Assembly: GCA_046318115.1 (NCBI GenBank)
Contig: JBKCVA010000078.1
Location: 67,103 to 131,102 of the forward strand
DNA from: Aquimonas sp046318115
Lineage (GTDB): Bacteria > Pseudomonadota > Gammaproteobacteria > Xanthomonadales > Xanthomonadaceae
Direction of reading: 5' to 3'
Length of the DNA: 64,000 nt
Shown: in pieces, positions 10,724 to 18,810 of the stretch
Layout of the letters: each line of letters begins with the position of its first letter
Numbering within the stretch: position 1 is the first letter of the stretch
Made by a program: the position numbers and the translations under genes
The notes under the pieces: model-generated
Told to the model about the DNA's origin: nothing
The model's input: the letters and a program-made list of their open reading frames with translations, nothing else
Databases searched by the model: none

Positions 10724-11503
10724 ATGAACGCCATCGTCGAACGCACGCGCTTCTCCGGTATCGATCGTCTGTACGGCGCGGGCAGCGTCGAGCGCCTGTC
10801 GCGAGCGCATGTGTGCATTGTCGGGGTCGGCGGCGTGGGCTCGTGGGCGGCGGAAGCGCTGGCGCGCAGCGGGCTGGGGCGGCTTACCTTGATCGATGCC
10901 GACGACATCTGCGTCAGCAACGTCAATCGCCAGCTGCACGCGCTGGATGGCGAGTTTGGCCGGCTCAAGGTCGAGGTGCTTGCCGAGCGCCTGAAGCGCA
11001 TCAACCCGCACCTCCAGGTGGATGCGATCGCCCAGTTCCTCACCCCTTCGACGCTCGATCCGCTGTTGCTGCGGGGCTACGACGCGGTGCTGGACGCCTG
11101 CGACGCGTTCCGGGTCAAGGTCGAGATGATCGCCTTCTGCCGGCGCCGCAAGATCCCGATCGTGGTCAGCGGCTCGGCGGGCGGGCGCGCCGATCCCACC
11201 CTGATCGAAGTGCGCGACCTCTCGCGCACCGAGCACGACGCTATGCTCGCGCTGGTGCGCAAGAAGCTGCGCGGTGAGTTCAATTTTCCCAAGAACCGCG
11301 ACCGCTACTTCGGCGTGTCGGCGGTGTTCTCGCGCGAGAACGTGCGCTATCCGCAGGCCGACGGCAGCGTCTGCGGCCTGCGCGCGGAGGGCGGCGACAG
11401 TCTGGGCCTCGACTGCGGCGGCGGGCTGGGCGCGGCGACGCATGTCACCGCCAGCTTCGCCTTCGCGGCAGTGGGCAAGCTGCTGGAGAAGCTGCTGCGT
11501 TGA
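10724..11503 (+). CDS. tcdA: tRNA threonylcarbamoyladenosine dehydratase TcdA (CsdL)
   Basis: 259-residue E1-like enzyme that uses ATP to cyclise t6A37 of tRNA to ct6A. The nucleotide-binding loop VGVGGVGSWAAEAL (about residues 31-44) is followed by LTLIDADDICVSNVNRQLHAL, the ThiF/MoeB/TcdA signature. A central block GGRADPTLIEVRDLSRTEHDAMLALVRKKLR and a C-terminal ENVRYP segment are typical of CsdL/YgdL. The ATG at 10724 was chosen because the family starts just before the FSGIDRLYG segment; the open frame continues upstream without family resemblance. It converges on gntK. Confidence 0.93.
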   Translation: MNAIVERTRFSGIDRLYGAGSVERLSRAHVCIVGVGGVGSWAAEALARSGLGRLTLIDADDICVSNVNRQLHALDGEFGRLKVEVLAERLKRINPHLQVDAIAQFLTPSTLDPLLLRGYDAVLDACDAFRVKVEMIAFCRRRKIPIVVSGSAGGRADPTLIEVRDLSRTEHDAMLALVRKKLRGEFNFPKNRDRYFGVSAVFSRENVRYPQADGSVCGLRAEGGDSLGLDCGGGLGAATHVTASFAFAAVGKLLEKLLR

Positions 11504-11570
11504 GCGTGGCGGGTGAATCGTGCGAGTCGCGAGGTTGCTGCCCAGCGTTCGCCAGATTCCACCATAGGCG

Positions 11571-12083
11571 TCAGGCCGGCGCGTGATCGAGCTCGATCAA
11601 GGCCTGCAGCACCAACTCGCGCGCTGGCATCAGGGCATCGATGCGGCTGACATCGGCTTCGCCCAGGGGCCATTCCAGAGTCTCGAACTGGCTGTCGACC
11701 AGGCTGGCCGGCATGAAGTGGCCGCTTCGCTGCTGCAGGCGCTCGCGCGCTCTCTCGGGGTTGATTTCCAGCATCAGGAAGCGGGTTTGCCAGCCGAGCG
11801 CGCGCAAACGCCCGCGATGCGCGCGGCGCAGTGCGCTGCAGGCCAGCACACAATCGCTGCCGCGCGCACGCAGTGCACTGCAGATCGAAGCCAGCCAGGG
11901 CTCGCGCATGGCTTCGGTCAGGGGCTGTCCGGATGCCATGTGCGCCCGGTTCACGTCGTTGTGGAAATCATCCGCTTCCAACATCGCCCAGCCGAGTCGG
12001 ATGGACAGGGCGCGCGCCAGCGTGCTCTTGCCGCAGCCGCTGACCCCCATGCAGACGACCAGACGGGGTCCGCTCGTGCTCAT
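11571..12083 (-). CDS. gntK: Gluconokinase
   Basis: 170 residues. Phosphorylates gluconate to 6-phosphogluconate with ATP (EC 2.7.1.12) in the cytoplasm. The P-loop GVSGCGKST lies at about residues 13-21. EADDFHNDVNRAHMASGQPLTEAMREPW is the GntK substrate-binding block, CSALRRAHRGRLR follows, and GHFMPASLVDSQFETLE is the C-terminal signature. It overlaps the end of the GH94 phosphorylase gene by four bases and is the last gene of that operon. This links it to gluconate released by phosphorolysis of cellobionate, rather than to a gluconate-import operon, as no gluconate permease is nearby. Confidence 0.95.
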   Translation of the reverse strand: MSTSGPRLVVCMGVSGCGKSTLARALSIRLGWAMLEADDFHNDVNRAHMASGQPLTEAMREPWLASICSALRARGSDCVLACSALRRAHRGRLRALGWQTRFLMLEINPERARERLQQRSGHFMPASLVDSQFETLEWPLGEADVSRIDALMPARELVLQALIELDHAPA

Positions 12084-14452
12084 GGACTCGGCACCCGAAC
12101 CTCGACTCGATAGCGCCGATCCGGCTGCACTCCCCGCAGGCGAGGCTCGGGCTGCAGAACCCCATCGACCGTGAGCAGCAGCGGACCCGCGTGCCGCAGA
12201 TACTCGATGTCCAGCACGCTGCCGCGGAAGCGTCGGCTGATCCGCGCCTGCTGCCAGGATTTCGGCAGCTGCGGATCAATGCGCAGACCATCGCGCTCGC
12301 CGTGCAGCCCGAACAGGCCCTGCAGCAGCGCGCGCAGCAGCCAGGCCACGGCGCCGGAGTTCGGCAGCTGACTGCTGCGACCCGCGGTGTCCGGGAACAG
12401 GCGATGTGCGCCGCGGTAGTAGTTCGGGATGAAGCTCGGTAGCTGGCCGCGCGCCAGCGCGGCCTCCGAGTCTGCGCAGGGCAGCAGTTGGCGCAGCAGC
12501 GCGTAGGCGCGCTCGCCTTCGCCCACGGCGTACAGCCCGTTGATGTGGAAAGCGACGGCGTGGCTGTAGACCGAGCCGTTCTCGGCCGAGCCCGGGAACT
12601 TCTGGGTGACGCGGCCGATGTCCTCGTGCAGGCGGGTGAAGGGCGGATCACACAGCGCGAGCCCCGAAGGCGTCTGCAGGTGGGTGTCGACGGCATGCAG
12701 CAGGCGCATGCGCTGATCGAGCGTGGGCAGCCCCGCCAGCAGGGCCCAGGCCTGGGGATTCAGGAAAATCCGACCTTCATCATCCGCCTGCACGCCGAAA
12801 CGGCGGCCGTGGTCGGTGATGCCGCGGGCGAACCAGTCGCCGTCCCACAGCCAGGTCTGCACCGCCTCGGCCAAGCCATCCGACTCGGTGCGCAAACGCC
12901 CGGCAGGGTTGGCATCGAGCAGATCCGCTGCCTCATCGCAAACCTGCGCCCACACGCGCAGCGCATGCACCAGTGCGATCGACAGCCAGCCGGACACGCC
13001 GCGACCGAGGTGACCCGCCATGTTCATCGGGTCGCACCAGTCGCCGTGGCCGATCAGGCTCAGTCCACGACCGTCGCGACGCTGAAGCAGCCAACGCAGC
13101 GCCTGCTCGACGCGATGAGCAACGTCCAGCGCGCGGCCGTGGCGGTCGCGCACCAGGCACTTCAGGAAGTCGTAGTCACCTGATTCCTGCAGCCACACCG
13201 CGAGACAGATCGGCAGCCACAGGGCGTGGTCTGCGTGAGGGATCTGGTTGATGTACTTGAGCTCGGCCTCCGGATGCAGCAGCACGCCGTCGGGCAGGCC
13301 GAAGTCCTCTTCCTGCTGTTCCAACGCACGCAGGAAGTGGCTGCGGGCGAGATCCGGCTGCAGCAGGCTCAGGCCCATCGCGTCCTGCAGGTAGTTGCGG
13401 GTCTGAGGGTCGGTGCAGAAGCGGTTGGCCTCGCCGAGGTAGAGCGCCTGCCGGCACAACCAGGGCTGCACGAAGGCGTCGAGTGCCGGGTCGGGCGTGG
13501 CGAGCTGCAGGGCCTCTCGGGCCGGCGCCAGTGCGACCGCGCTTCCCGCGAGTGCGCGCTCGAAGCCATCGCCTGCGAGGTAGCGCTGACGAAGGGCGCG
13601 GATCTCGGCCTCGTCGTGCGCCGGGCCGAAGGCGAAGCGCAGGGTCCGAGAGCCGCCCGTCGCCAGCAGGATGCGGTACTGCAGGCAGGCGGCAGGGATC
13701 TCGTAGTGGGCTTCGCCGCCGCCCAGCCGCGCAGCGCGCAAGGCCTCGGGCGCGTGCAGGCCACCTTCGCCCTCGAAGATCGACTGCCGGCATTCCCAGC
13801 TTTCGGGCGGGCTGTCGTGCAGCAGCACGGTGTGGTCCTTCAGGCGTGCGATCCGCGGCCAGTCCTCGCGCTTCTGGTAGCCGCTGATGCAGCGCGCGAC
13901 GATGCCGCCCAGCTCGGGCGAATACCGCGCCGACTGGTTCATCCAGCTCATGTAGCCGAGCGGAAAGTACAGGCAGACGTTCAGCTGTCGCTGCCTCAGA
14001 CCGCGGTTCTCCAGCCGCAGGGTCCACAGCTCGAGCGGGTCTTCCGGCGGCAGCCCCACCGACCAGTGGCACTGCAGGTCGCCGTGTTCGATTTCCCAGT
14101 CGACGCCGTCCGGCCGTGCGCGAAACACGAAGCGATCGGCAGGCGCGCGCACGGGCTCGTGCGGCAGCGAGAACAAGGCGCCGCTGTCTAAATCAACCAC
14201 GTAGACGAAGCGGCCGGGGTGGTGCGCATACAGCGGTTGTTCGGGCTGCAGGAAGGTGGTGGCTTCCAGCACCGGCGCGCGTGCGTACTTGCCGGGCTCG
14301 GGCTGCATGTGCAAGGCGCTCGCGTAGCCGCGGCAGTTGAGCTGCAGCAGCAGGCTGCGGTTCCACAGAAAGCTGCTGGCGCGCGGCATCGCCCTTGGGC
14401 AGCGAAGCTCGACGGACGCGTGGGTGATGCGGAGCAGGTCGACGGCGGACAT
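12080..14452 (-). CDS. GH94 phosphorylase, probable cellobionic acid phosphorylase
   Basis: 790 residues, the usual length for GH94 cellobiose/cellobionate phosphorylases. An N-terminal beta-sandwich (about 1-290) precedes an (alpha/alpha)6 barrel. The catalytic Asp is in GHGDWCDPMNMAG (about residues 481-493); the CDPMNM form, as I recall it, marks cellobionic acid phosphorylases rather than cellobiose phosphorylases (usually GDWND). GVSGWLSIAL, QKFPGSAENGSVYSHA and FIPNYYRGAHRLFPDTAGRSSQLPNSGAVAW match phosphate and sugar subsites. No signal peptide, so it is cytoplasmic. Predicted reaction: cellobionate + phosphate to glucose-1-phosphate + gluconate. The adjoining gluconokinase supports this. 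The specificity is inference from motif and context. Confidence 0.82.
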   Translation of the reverse strand: MSAVDLLRITHASVELRCPRAMPRASSFLWNRSLLLQLNCRGYASALHMQPEPGKYARAPVLEATTFLQPEQPLYAHHPGRFVYVVDLDSGALFSLPHEPVRAPADRFVFRARPDGVDWEIEHGDLQCHWSVGLPPEDPLELWTLRLENRGLRQRQLNVCLYFPLGYMSWMNQSARYSPELGGIVARCISGYQKREDWPRIARLKDHTVLLHDSPPESWECRQSIFEGEGGLHAPEALRAARLGGGEAHYEIPAACLQYRILLATGGSRTLRFAFGPAHDEAEIRALRQRYLAGDGFERALAGSAVALAPAREALQLATPDPALDAFVQPWLCRQALYLGEANRFCTDPQTRNYLQDAMGLSLLQPDLARSHFLRALEQQEEDFGLPDGVLLHPEAELKYINQIPHADHALWLPICLAVWLQESGDYDFLKCLVRDRHGRALDVAHRVEQALRWLLQRRDGRGLSLIGHGDWCDPMNMAGHLGRGVSGWLSIALVHALRVWAQVCDEAADLLDANPAGRLRTESDGLAEAVQTWLWDGDWFARGITDHGRRFGVQADDEGRIFLNPQAWALLAGLPTLDQRMRLLHAVDTHLQTPSGLALCDPPFTRLHEDIGRVTQKFPGSAENGSVYSHAVAFHINGLYAVGEGERAYALLRQLLPCADSEAALARGQLPSFIPNYYRGAHRLFPDTAGRSSQLPNSGAVAWLLRALLQGLFGLHGERDGLRIDPQLPKSWQQARISRRFRGSVLDIEYLRHAGPLLLTVDGVLQPEPRLRGVQPDRRYRVEVRVPSP

Positions 14453-14466
14453 GCGTATGCCCAGGC

Positions 14467-15852
14467 TTACGAAGTGGCGGCGGCGGTGTCGCGGTCCTGC
14501 AGATCCTGCTGGATCTGCCTGAGGCGCGCGCCGCTCAGCGGATAGGCGAAGGCGAGAACGGCAGCGAGCAGGGCGAACACCCCGGGCACCAGGGTCTGCA
14601 GCAACTGGATGCCGGCTTCCGAAGCGCCGCTCTGGGCCTGGTTTGCGGCATAGCCGATCGCGGCCAGCACCCACAGCAGCGCCGCCGAACCCAAGGAGCC
14701 GCCGAGTTTCTGCGAGAAGGTCGCAGCGGCGAAGGTCATCGCGGTGGCGCGGCGGCCGTTTCGCCACTCGCCGAAGTCGGCGCTGTCGGCGTACATCGAC
14801 CAGGTCAGCGGCGACTTCGGCCCCAGCGCCAGGCTGATCAGAATATTCAGAGCGAAGATCAGCCCGATGTCCTCGGGGCCAACGAACCAGAACGCCGTCG
14901 ACAGCGCGGCCACGATCAGCATCAGCACCGCCAGCAGGCGCGCCTTGTCGAACAGCCGGATCAGCAGGGGCGCCAGCGCCGCACCCGCGGCATAGGCCAG
15001 CATCTGCACCAGCAGGTAGTCGGGCAGCAGGTCCGGGCGCTTCAGCCAGTAGGTGAAGTAGTAGTAGGCCGAGCCGGCGCGCAGGGTGATCGTCAGCGTG
15101 ATCAGCATGGCAAGCCCGAACAGGATCAGCCATGGGCGGTTGCGCAGCAGATCGCGCAGGTCGGTGGCCGGCGAGGTGGCTTGCGCCGGCGGCGGCGCGA
15201 TGCGCTGGCGCGTGCTCGCGAAGGTGAGCGCGAACAGGCCGCAGGCGATCAAGCCGTAGAGGGCCATCGTCAGCGGCCAGCCGCGCTGCGGATCGCCTTC
15301 GCCGAGCAGGTCGACCAGGGGCAGGGTGAACTTGTTGACCAGAGCGCCGCCGCCGAAGGCGAACAGGAAGCGCAGGCTGTTCAAGGTAGTGCGCTCTTCG
15401 CTGCAGGCGCTCATCACGCCACTCAGTGCGGAGTAGGGCGTACTGAGCACGGTGTAGGCCAGCATGAGCCCGCTGAAGCTGAGGTAGGCCCAGACCAGCT
15501 TGCCGGTGTCGCCAAGGTCCGGCGTGCTGAAGGTGACCACACCCATGAGCGCCAAGGGCAGCGCGCCAACCAGCAGCCAGGGCCGGAACTGCCCCCAGCG
15601 CGTGCGCGTGCGGTCCGCGACCGCGCCCATCAGTGGATCGGTGACTGCATCGAAAAAGCGGGTCACGAACAGCAGCGTGCCGGCGGCCGCTGCGCCGAGG
15701 CCGAACACGTCGGTGTAGAAGGCCGCCAGGAACGAGGCGATCGTGGTCCAGTACAGATTGAAGCCGAGATCGCCGGCGCCGTAGCCCAGCCGCTCGCTCC
15801 AGCCAAGGCGGGCCTGGCGTTCAATGGCGGGGCCCGGATGTTGCGCGCTCAT
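14467..15852 (-). CDS. GPH-family sugar:cation symporter (MFS)
   Basis: 461 residues with twelve predicted helices. The N-terminal signature SERLGYGAGDLGFNLYW and the cytoplasmic-loop motif FDAVTDPLMGAVADRTRTRWGQFRPW (about residues 55-80) are diagnostic of the glycoside-pentoside-hexuronide:cation symporters (MelB, XylP, LacS). It imports a glycoside with Na+ or H+. Position between the CBM9-like gene (eight-base gap) and the GH94 gene (14-base gap) makes cellobionate or another short beta-glucoside the likeliest substrate. There is no C-terminal EIIA-like regulatory domain. Confidence 0.88.
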   Translation of the reverse strand: MSAQHPGPAIERQARLGWSERLGYGAGDLGFNLYWTTIASFLAAFYTDVFGLGAAAAGTLLFVTRFFDAVTDPLMGAVADRTRTRWGQFRPWLLVGALPLALMGVVTFSTPDLGDTGKLVWAYLSFSGLMLAYTVLSTPYSALSGVMSACSEERTTLNSLRFLFAFGGGALVNKFTLPLVDLLGEGDPQRGWPLTMALYGLIACGLFALTFASTRQRIAPPPAQATSPATDLRDLLRNRPWLILFGLAMLITLTITLRAGSAYYYFTYWLKRPDLLPDYLLVQMLAYAAGAALAPLLIRLFDKARLLAVLMLIVAALSTAFWFVGPEDIGLIFALNILISLALGPKSPLTWSMYADSADFGEWRNGRRATAMTFAAATFSQKLGGSLGSAALLWVLAAIGYAANQAQSGASEAGIQLLQTLVPGVFALLAAVLAFAYPLSGARLRQIQQDLQDRDTAAATS

Positions 15853-15860
15853 GGCGGGTC

Positions 15861-16625
15861 TCAAGGCTGCAGCAGGATGCGGGCGAACACGCCGGCGTCG
15901 ACATAGAGTCGATTGCGATCGCCATCGATCGGCTGCACGTCGACGTCGGCGATCAGGCGGCGGCGAACCCCTGGCGCGTCGCTGTCGCACCAGGCAAGGG
16001 CGAAGCCGATGACGTCGCCGGCCTTCGGTGCGCGCGGTTGCCAGACGTCGGTGGCCGCTCGCCTCGCCGGATCGGGATACAGGCGGATGCGAGCCTCCCA
16101 GACCAGAACATGCGGCGCCTCCGGCCGGCGACGCCACACGGCTTCCACGTGATCGTTCAGGAGAACGGGCTGGCCCGCGCCGTCGATGTCGACGACCTGG
16201 CCGTCGAGCGCCACGTGGTAGGCGAAGGCGCTGTGGTTCGACGTGTGGTCGCCGCCGCTGGCGTCTTCGTCGATCAGGATTTCCAGCGCGTCGTCGGCCC
16301 AGTAGTCCTTCAGCGGATCGGGCTGGCCGTCGCTCAGCACGTTGTCCCTGATCTCGGCCAGCAGATAGAGCCCGTCTTCGCCCCAGAGCAGGCGGTAGCG
16401 GCCGCCGAAGTCGGCCGCATCGTCAGGCGCAGCACCCACCAGCACGTGGCGCAACTCCCTCCATTCGGTGCGCCCCCAGTCGGACTCCTGGTCACGGCCA
16501 TCGATGACGGGTGCCTGCGCGACGTATCCCACGGCGCGCGCCGCGGATGTCGCGTCCGCTGCGCAGGCCGTGGAGGACAGCAAGACCGCCAGGCTCAGGA
16601 CGAGTCGGGGCAGGGAGGCCCTCAT
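15861..16625 (-). CDS. Exported CBM9-like sugar-binding protein
   Basis: 254 residues. An N-terminal export signal (about 1-22) ends at STAC/AADA; a Cys at 21 might be lipidated, but the lipobox is weak. The rest is a CBM9-type beta-sandwich (about 33-250): VIDGRDQESDWGRTEW at its start, GRYRLLWGEDGLYLLAEI, then DDALEILIDEDASGG, the block with the calcium/ligand Asp and Glu residues. CBM9 binds reducing ends of glucans and xylans. Here it lacks any attached enzyme, so it probably presents oligosaccharides to the symporter or helps sense them. It overlaps the end of glk by four bases. Confidence 0.78.
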   Translation of the reverse strand: MRASLPRLVLSLAVLLSSTACAADATSAARAVGYVAQAPVIDGRDQESDWGRTEWRELRHVLVGAAPDDAADFGGRYRLLWGEDGLYLLAEIRDNVLSDGQPDPLKDYWADDALEILIDEDASGGDHTSNHSAFAYHVALDGQVVDIDGAGQPVLLNDHVEAVWRRRPEAPHVLVWEARIRLYPDPARRAATDVWQPRAPKAGDVIGFALAWCDSDAPGVRRRLIADVDVQPIDGDRNRLYVDAGVFARILLQP

Positions 16626-17635
16626 CCCAGCAAGCCCACGCGCGCCGCGCCGAGTGTGCCGACATCGGCGCGGTCGATGCGGAAGGTCGGTGTCCGCGCC
16701 AGCAGGGGGCTGAAGCGGCCCTTGTCGATGAAGGCCGTGCGGAACAGGCCCTCGCCGCGCTCGTCGAGCACGTGCGGAAGCAGCCCGCCGGCGAGATAGA
16801 CACCGGCCCAGCCGCCGTAGAGCAGCACGGCGTCGCCTGCGAAGCGGCCGAGGATGCTGCAGAACAGATCGATGGCGCTGCGCGCATCGGGATCACCGGA
16901 ACGCGCCGCGGCCACCACGGCGGCGGAGTCGTGCAGGCGCACTTCGCGCCCGCGCGCCATGTGCACACACGCGTCGTGCAGATTGACAAGGCCTTCGCCG
17001 CACAGCAGGCGCTCGTAGGACACGCGGCCATAGCGGCGCTGCAGGAAGCGCAGGATGAAGATCTCGCGTTCGTCGTGGGGCGCGAAACTGGCGTGGCCGC
17101 CTTCGGTTTCGAGCACCGCCAGGCCATGCGCATCGCGACGGATCGCCGCCGCGCCGAGGCCGGTCCCGGGGCCCAGCACCACCTGCACGGCGGCGGTGTC
17201 GAAGGCGGCACCGGGGGCGTCGCCGATCGGATGCAGGTCCGCCTCGCCCAGCCCGGGGACGGCCCAGGCGACAGCCGCGAAGTCATTGATGACCTGCAGC
17301 TCTCTGAAGCCAATGCGCTTCTTGAGCGCTCGTATCGAGAAGCTCCAGCGGCTGTTGGTCAGGATCACCTGGTCGTCCAGAACGGCGCCAGCCACGGCCA
17401 GTACGGCGCTCTCGGGCACCGGCTCGCCGCTCACCGCGAAATAGGCGTCCAGGGCCGACTCGATGCCATCGTGCTCGGCGACTTTCAAGTTGCGCTGCGC
17501 GCCCAGCCGGACCCGGTCGTTCTCGCCGAGCGCAGCAGTGGCGAAGCGGGCATTGGTGCCGCCGATATCGGCGGCAAGGCAGCGCAGGTTTGCCGCAGCC
17601 GCGGTATCGCGGCGCGATTCAAGAAGCAGACTCAT
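16622..17635 (-). CDS. glk: Glucokinase
   Basis: 337 residues, bacterial Glk type. The phosphate-1 motif LAADIGGTNARFA lies at about residues 20-32, VINDFAAVAWAVPGL is the catalytic-Asp segment (about 117-131), VVLGPGTGLGAAAI is the phosphate-2 loop, and ETEGGHASFAP is the glucose-binding segment with conserved Glu and His. Makes glucose-6-phosphate from glucose and ATP in the cytoplasm. It is the first gene of the operon reading through to gntK, and starts 104 bases from the divergently transcribed LacI-type regulator. A LacI-type operator lies between them. Confidence 0.93.
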   Translation of the reverse strand: MSLLLESRRDTAAAANLRCLAADIGGTNARFATAALGENDRVRLGAQRNLKVAEHDGIESALDAYFAVSGEPVPESAVLAVAGAVLDDQVILTNSRWSFSIRALKKRIGFRELQVINDFAAVAWAVPGLGEADLHPIGDAPGAAFDTAAVQVVLGPGTGLGAAAIRRDAHGLAVLETEGGHASFAPHDEREIFILRFLQRRYGRVSYERLLCGEGLVNLHDACVHMARGREVRLHDSAAVVAAARSGDPDARSAIDLFCSILGRFAGDAVLLYGGWAGVYLAGGLLPHVLDERGEGLFRTAFIDKGRFSPLLARTPTFRIDRADVGTLGAARVGLLG

Positions 17636-17690
17636 CGCGGGAGGGTCCTCGACGACGCGCCGGAGCGATGGCGCGGGTATGCTTGCCGAC

Positions 17691-17704
17691 CGATATCGCT
17701 GTCA
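17691..17704. promoter_or_regulatory. Predicted LacI-family operator between glk and the regulator gene
   Basis: The site reads CGATATCGCTGTCA and differs at two of 14 positions from the site upstream of the GH3 gene (26150-26163). It has the central CpG usual for LacI-family operators. On the minus strand a -35-like ATGACA is embedded at the same register as TTGACA in the GH3 site, so a bound repressor would block the glk promoter, and probably the divergent regulator promoter too. Found by eye. Confidence 0.6.
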
Positions 17705-17739
17705 TCACGACGGCGGGCAACCAGTGGGGATACAGGGTT

Positions 17740-18777
17740 ATGGGCGGTCGGGTGACCATCGACGATGTGGCGGCAGCGGCCGGCGTCTCGCCGAAGACAG
17801 TGTCGCGCGTCATCAACAGCGAGCCCAACGTGCGCGCGCAGACGCAGGAGCGCGTGCGCGCGGCGATCGAGAAGCTGAACTTCCGGCCCGATCCTTCGGC
17901 CCGCAGCCTTGCGGCCAGCCGGTCGTATCTGATCGGGGTGGTCTACGACAACCCTTCGGACAGCTATCTGATGGAGATCATCAGCGGCGTGCTCGACACC
18001 TGCCAGGCGCAGCACTACCAGACCCTGCTCTGCCCGCTGCGATTCGATCGCGCCGACCTGCTGCGCGAGGTCGACTCCATGCTCGCGCAGTCGCGCCCAG
18101 GGGGGCTGGTACTGACACCTCCGCTCACCGACGACGATGCCCTCCTGACGCATCTGCGGGAGCAGGGCGTGCCGTTCGCCTGCATCTCGCCCAAGCGGCC
18201 CGAGGGGTGTGGCGTCACGTTCGACGAACGCGAGGCGGCGCGGGACATCACCGCGCACCTGATCGAGCTGGGACACCGGCGCATCGCCCATGTCTGCGGA
18301 CACATCGCACACGGTGCCTCGCGCTGGCGGTTGGACGGCTATCGCGACGCGTTGGCGGGTGCCGGCATCGCTTTTGCTCCCGAACTGCTGGTGCAGGGGG
18401 AGTTCTCGTTCGATTCGGGCATGCAGGCAGCGCGCATTCTGCTTGACCTTGAAGACGCGCCGACCGCGATCTTCGCCGCCAACGACGACATGGCAGCAGG
18501 CGTGGTGCGCGTGGCGCTCGAGCGCGGTCTGTCGGTGCCCGCGGAGCTCTCGGTCTGCGGTTTCGACGACATCCCCATCGCCCGCCAGATCTTTCCGGCG
18601 CTCAGCACCGTCCATCAGCCGGCGCGAGAGATGGGCGCGACCGCGGCCGCCGAGTTGTTGAAGTGCATGCGCGAACCCGATCAGGCGGCGATGCGCAGGG
18701 TGCCGTACAGCCTCCGTCTGCGCGCCAGCACGGGGCCGGCACCCAAGTCCCGACGTGCCGTCAGACGCCTTCGGTGA
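17740..18777 (+). CDS. LacI-family transcriptional regulator
   Basis: 345 residues. The N-terminal HTH (about 4-24) reads VTIDDVAAAAGVSPKTVSRVIN, followed by the hinge region PDPSARSLAA. The remainder is a periplasmic-binding-protein-like effector domain (about 60-330) with AIFAANDDMAAGVVR and SVCGFDDIPIARQIFPALSTVHQP. The ATG at 17740 was chosen because it leaves one residue pair before the conserved VTIDDVA; longer frames from 17590 would overlap the glk start. Placed between two divergent sugar units, it is the natural regulator of both. Effector unknown; glucose, cellobiose or cellobionate are candidates. Confidence 0.93.
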   Translation: MGGRVTIDDVAAAAGVSPKTVSRVINSEPNVRAQTQERVRAAIEKLNFRPDPSARSLAASRSYLIGVVYDNPSDSYLMEIISGVLDTCQAQHYQTLLCPLRFDRADLLREVDSMLAQSRPGGLVLTPPLTDDDALLTHLREQGVPFACISPKRPEGCGVTFDEREAARDITAHLIELGHRRIAHVCGHIAHGASRWRLDGYRDALAGAGIAFAPELLVQGEFSFDSGMQAARILLDLEDAPTAIFAANDDMAAGVVRVALERGLSVPAELSVCGFDDIPIARQIFPALSTVHQPAREMGATAAAELLKCMREPDQAAMRRVPYSLRLRASTGPAPKSRRAVRRLR

Positions 18778-18810
18778 GGGTGGGCCACTCTGGCGAGGCA
18801 TGGCCGGACC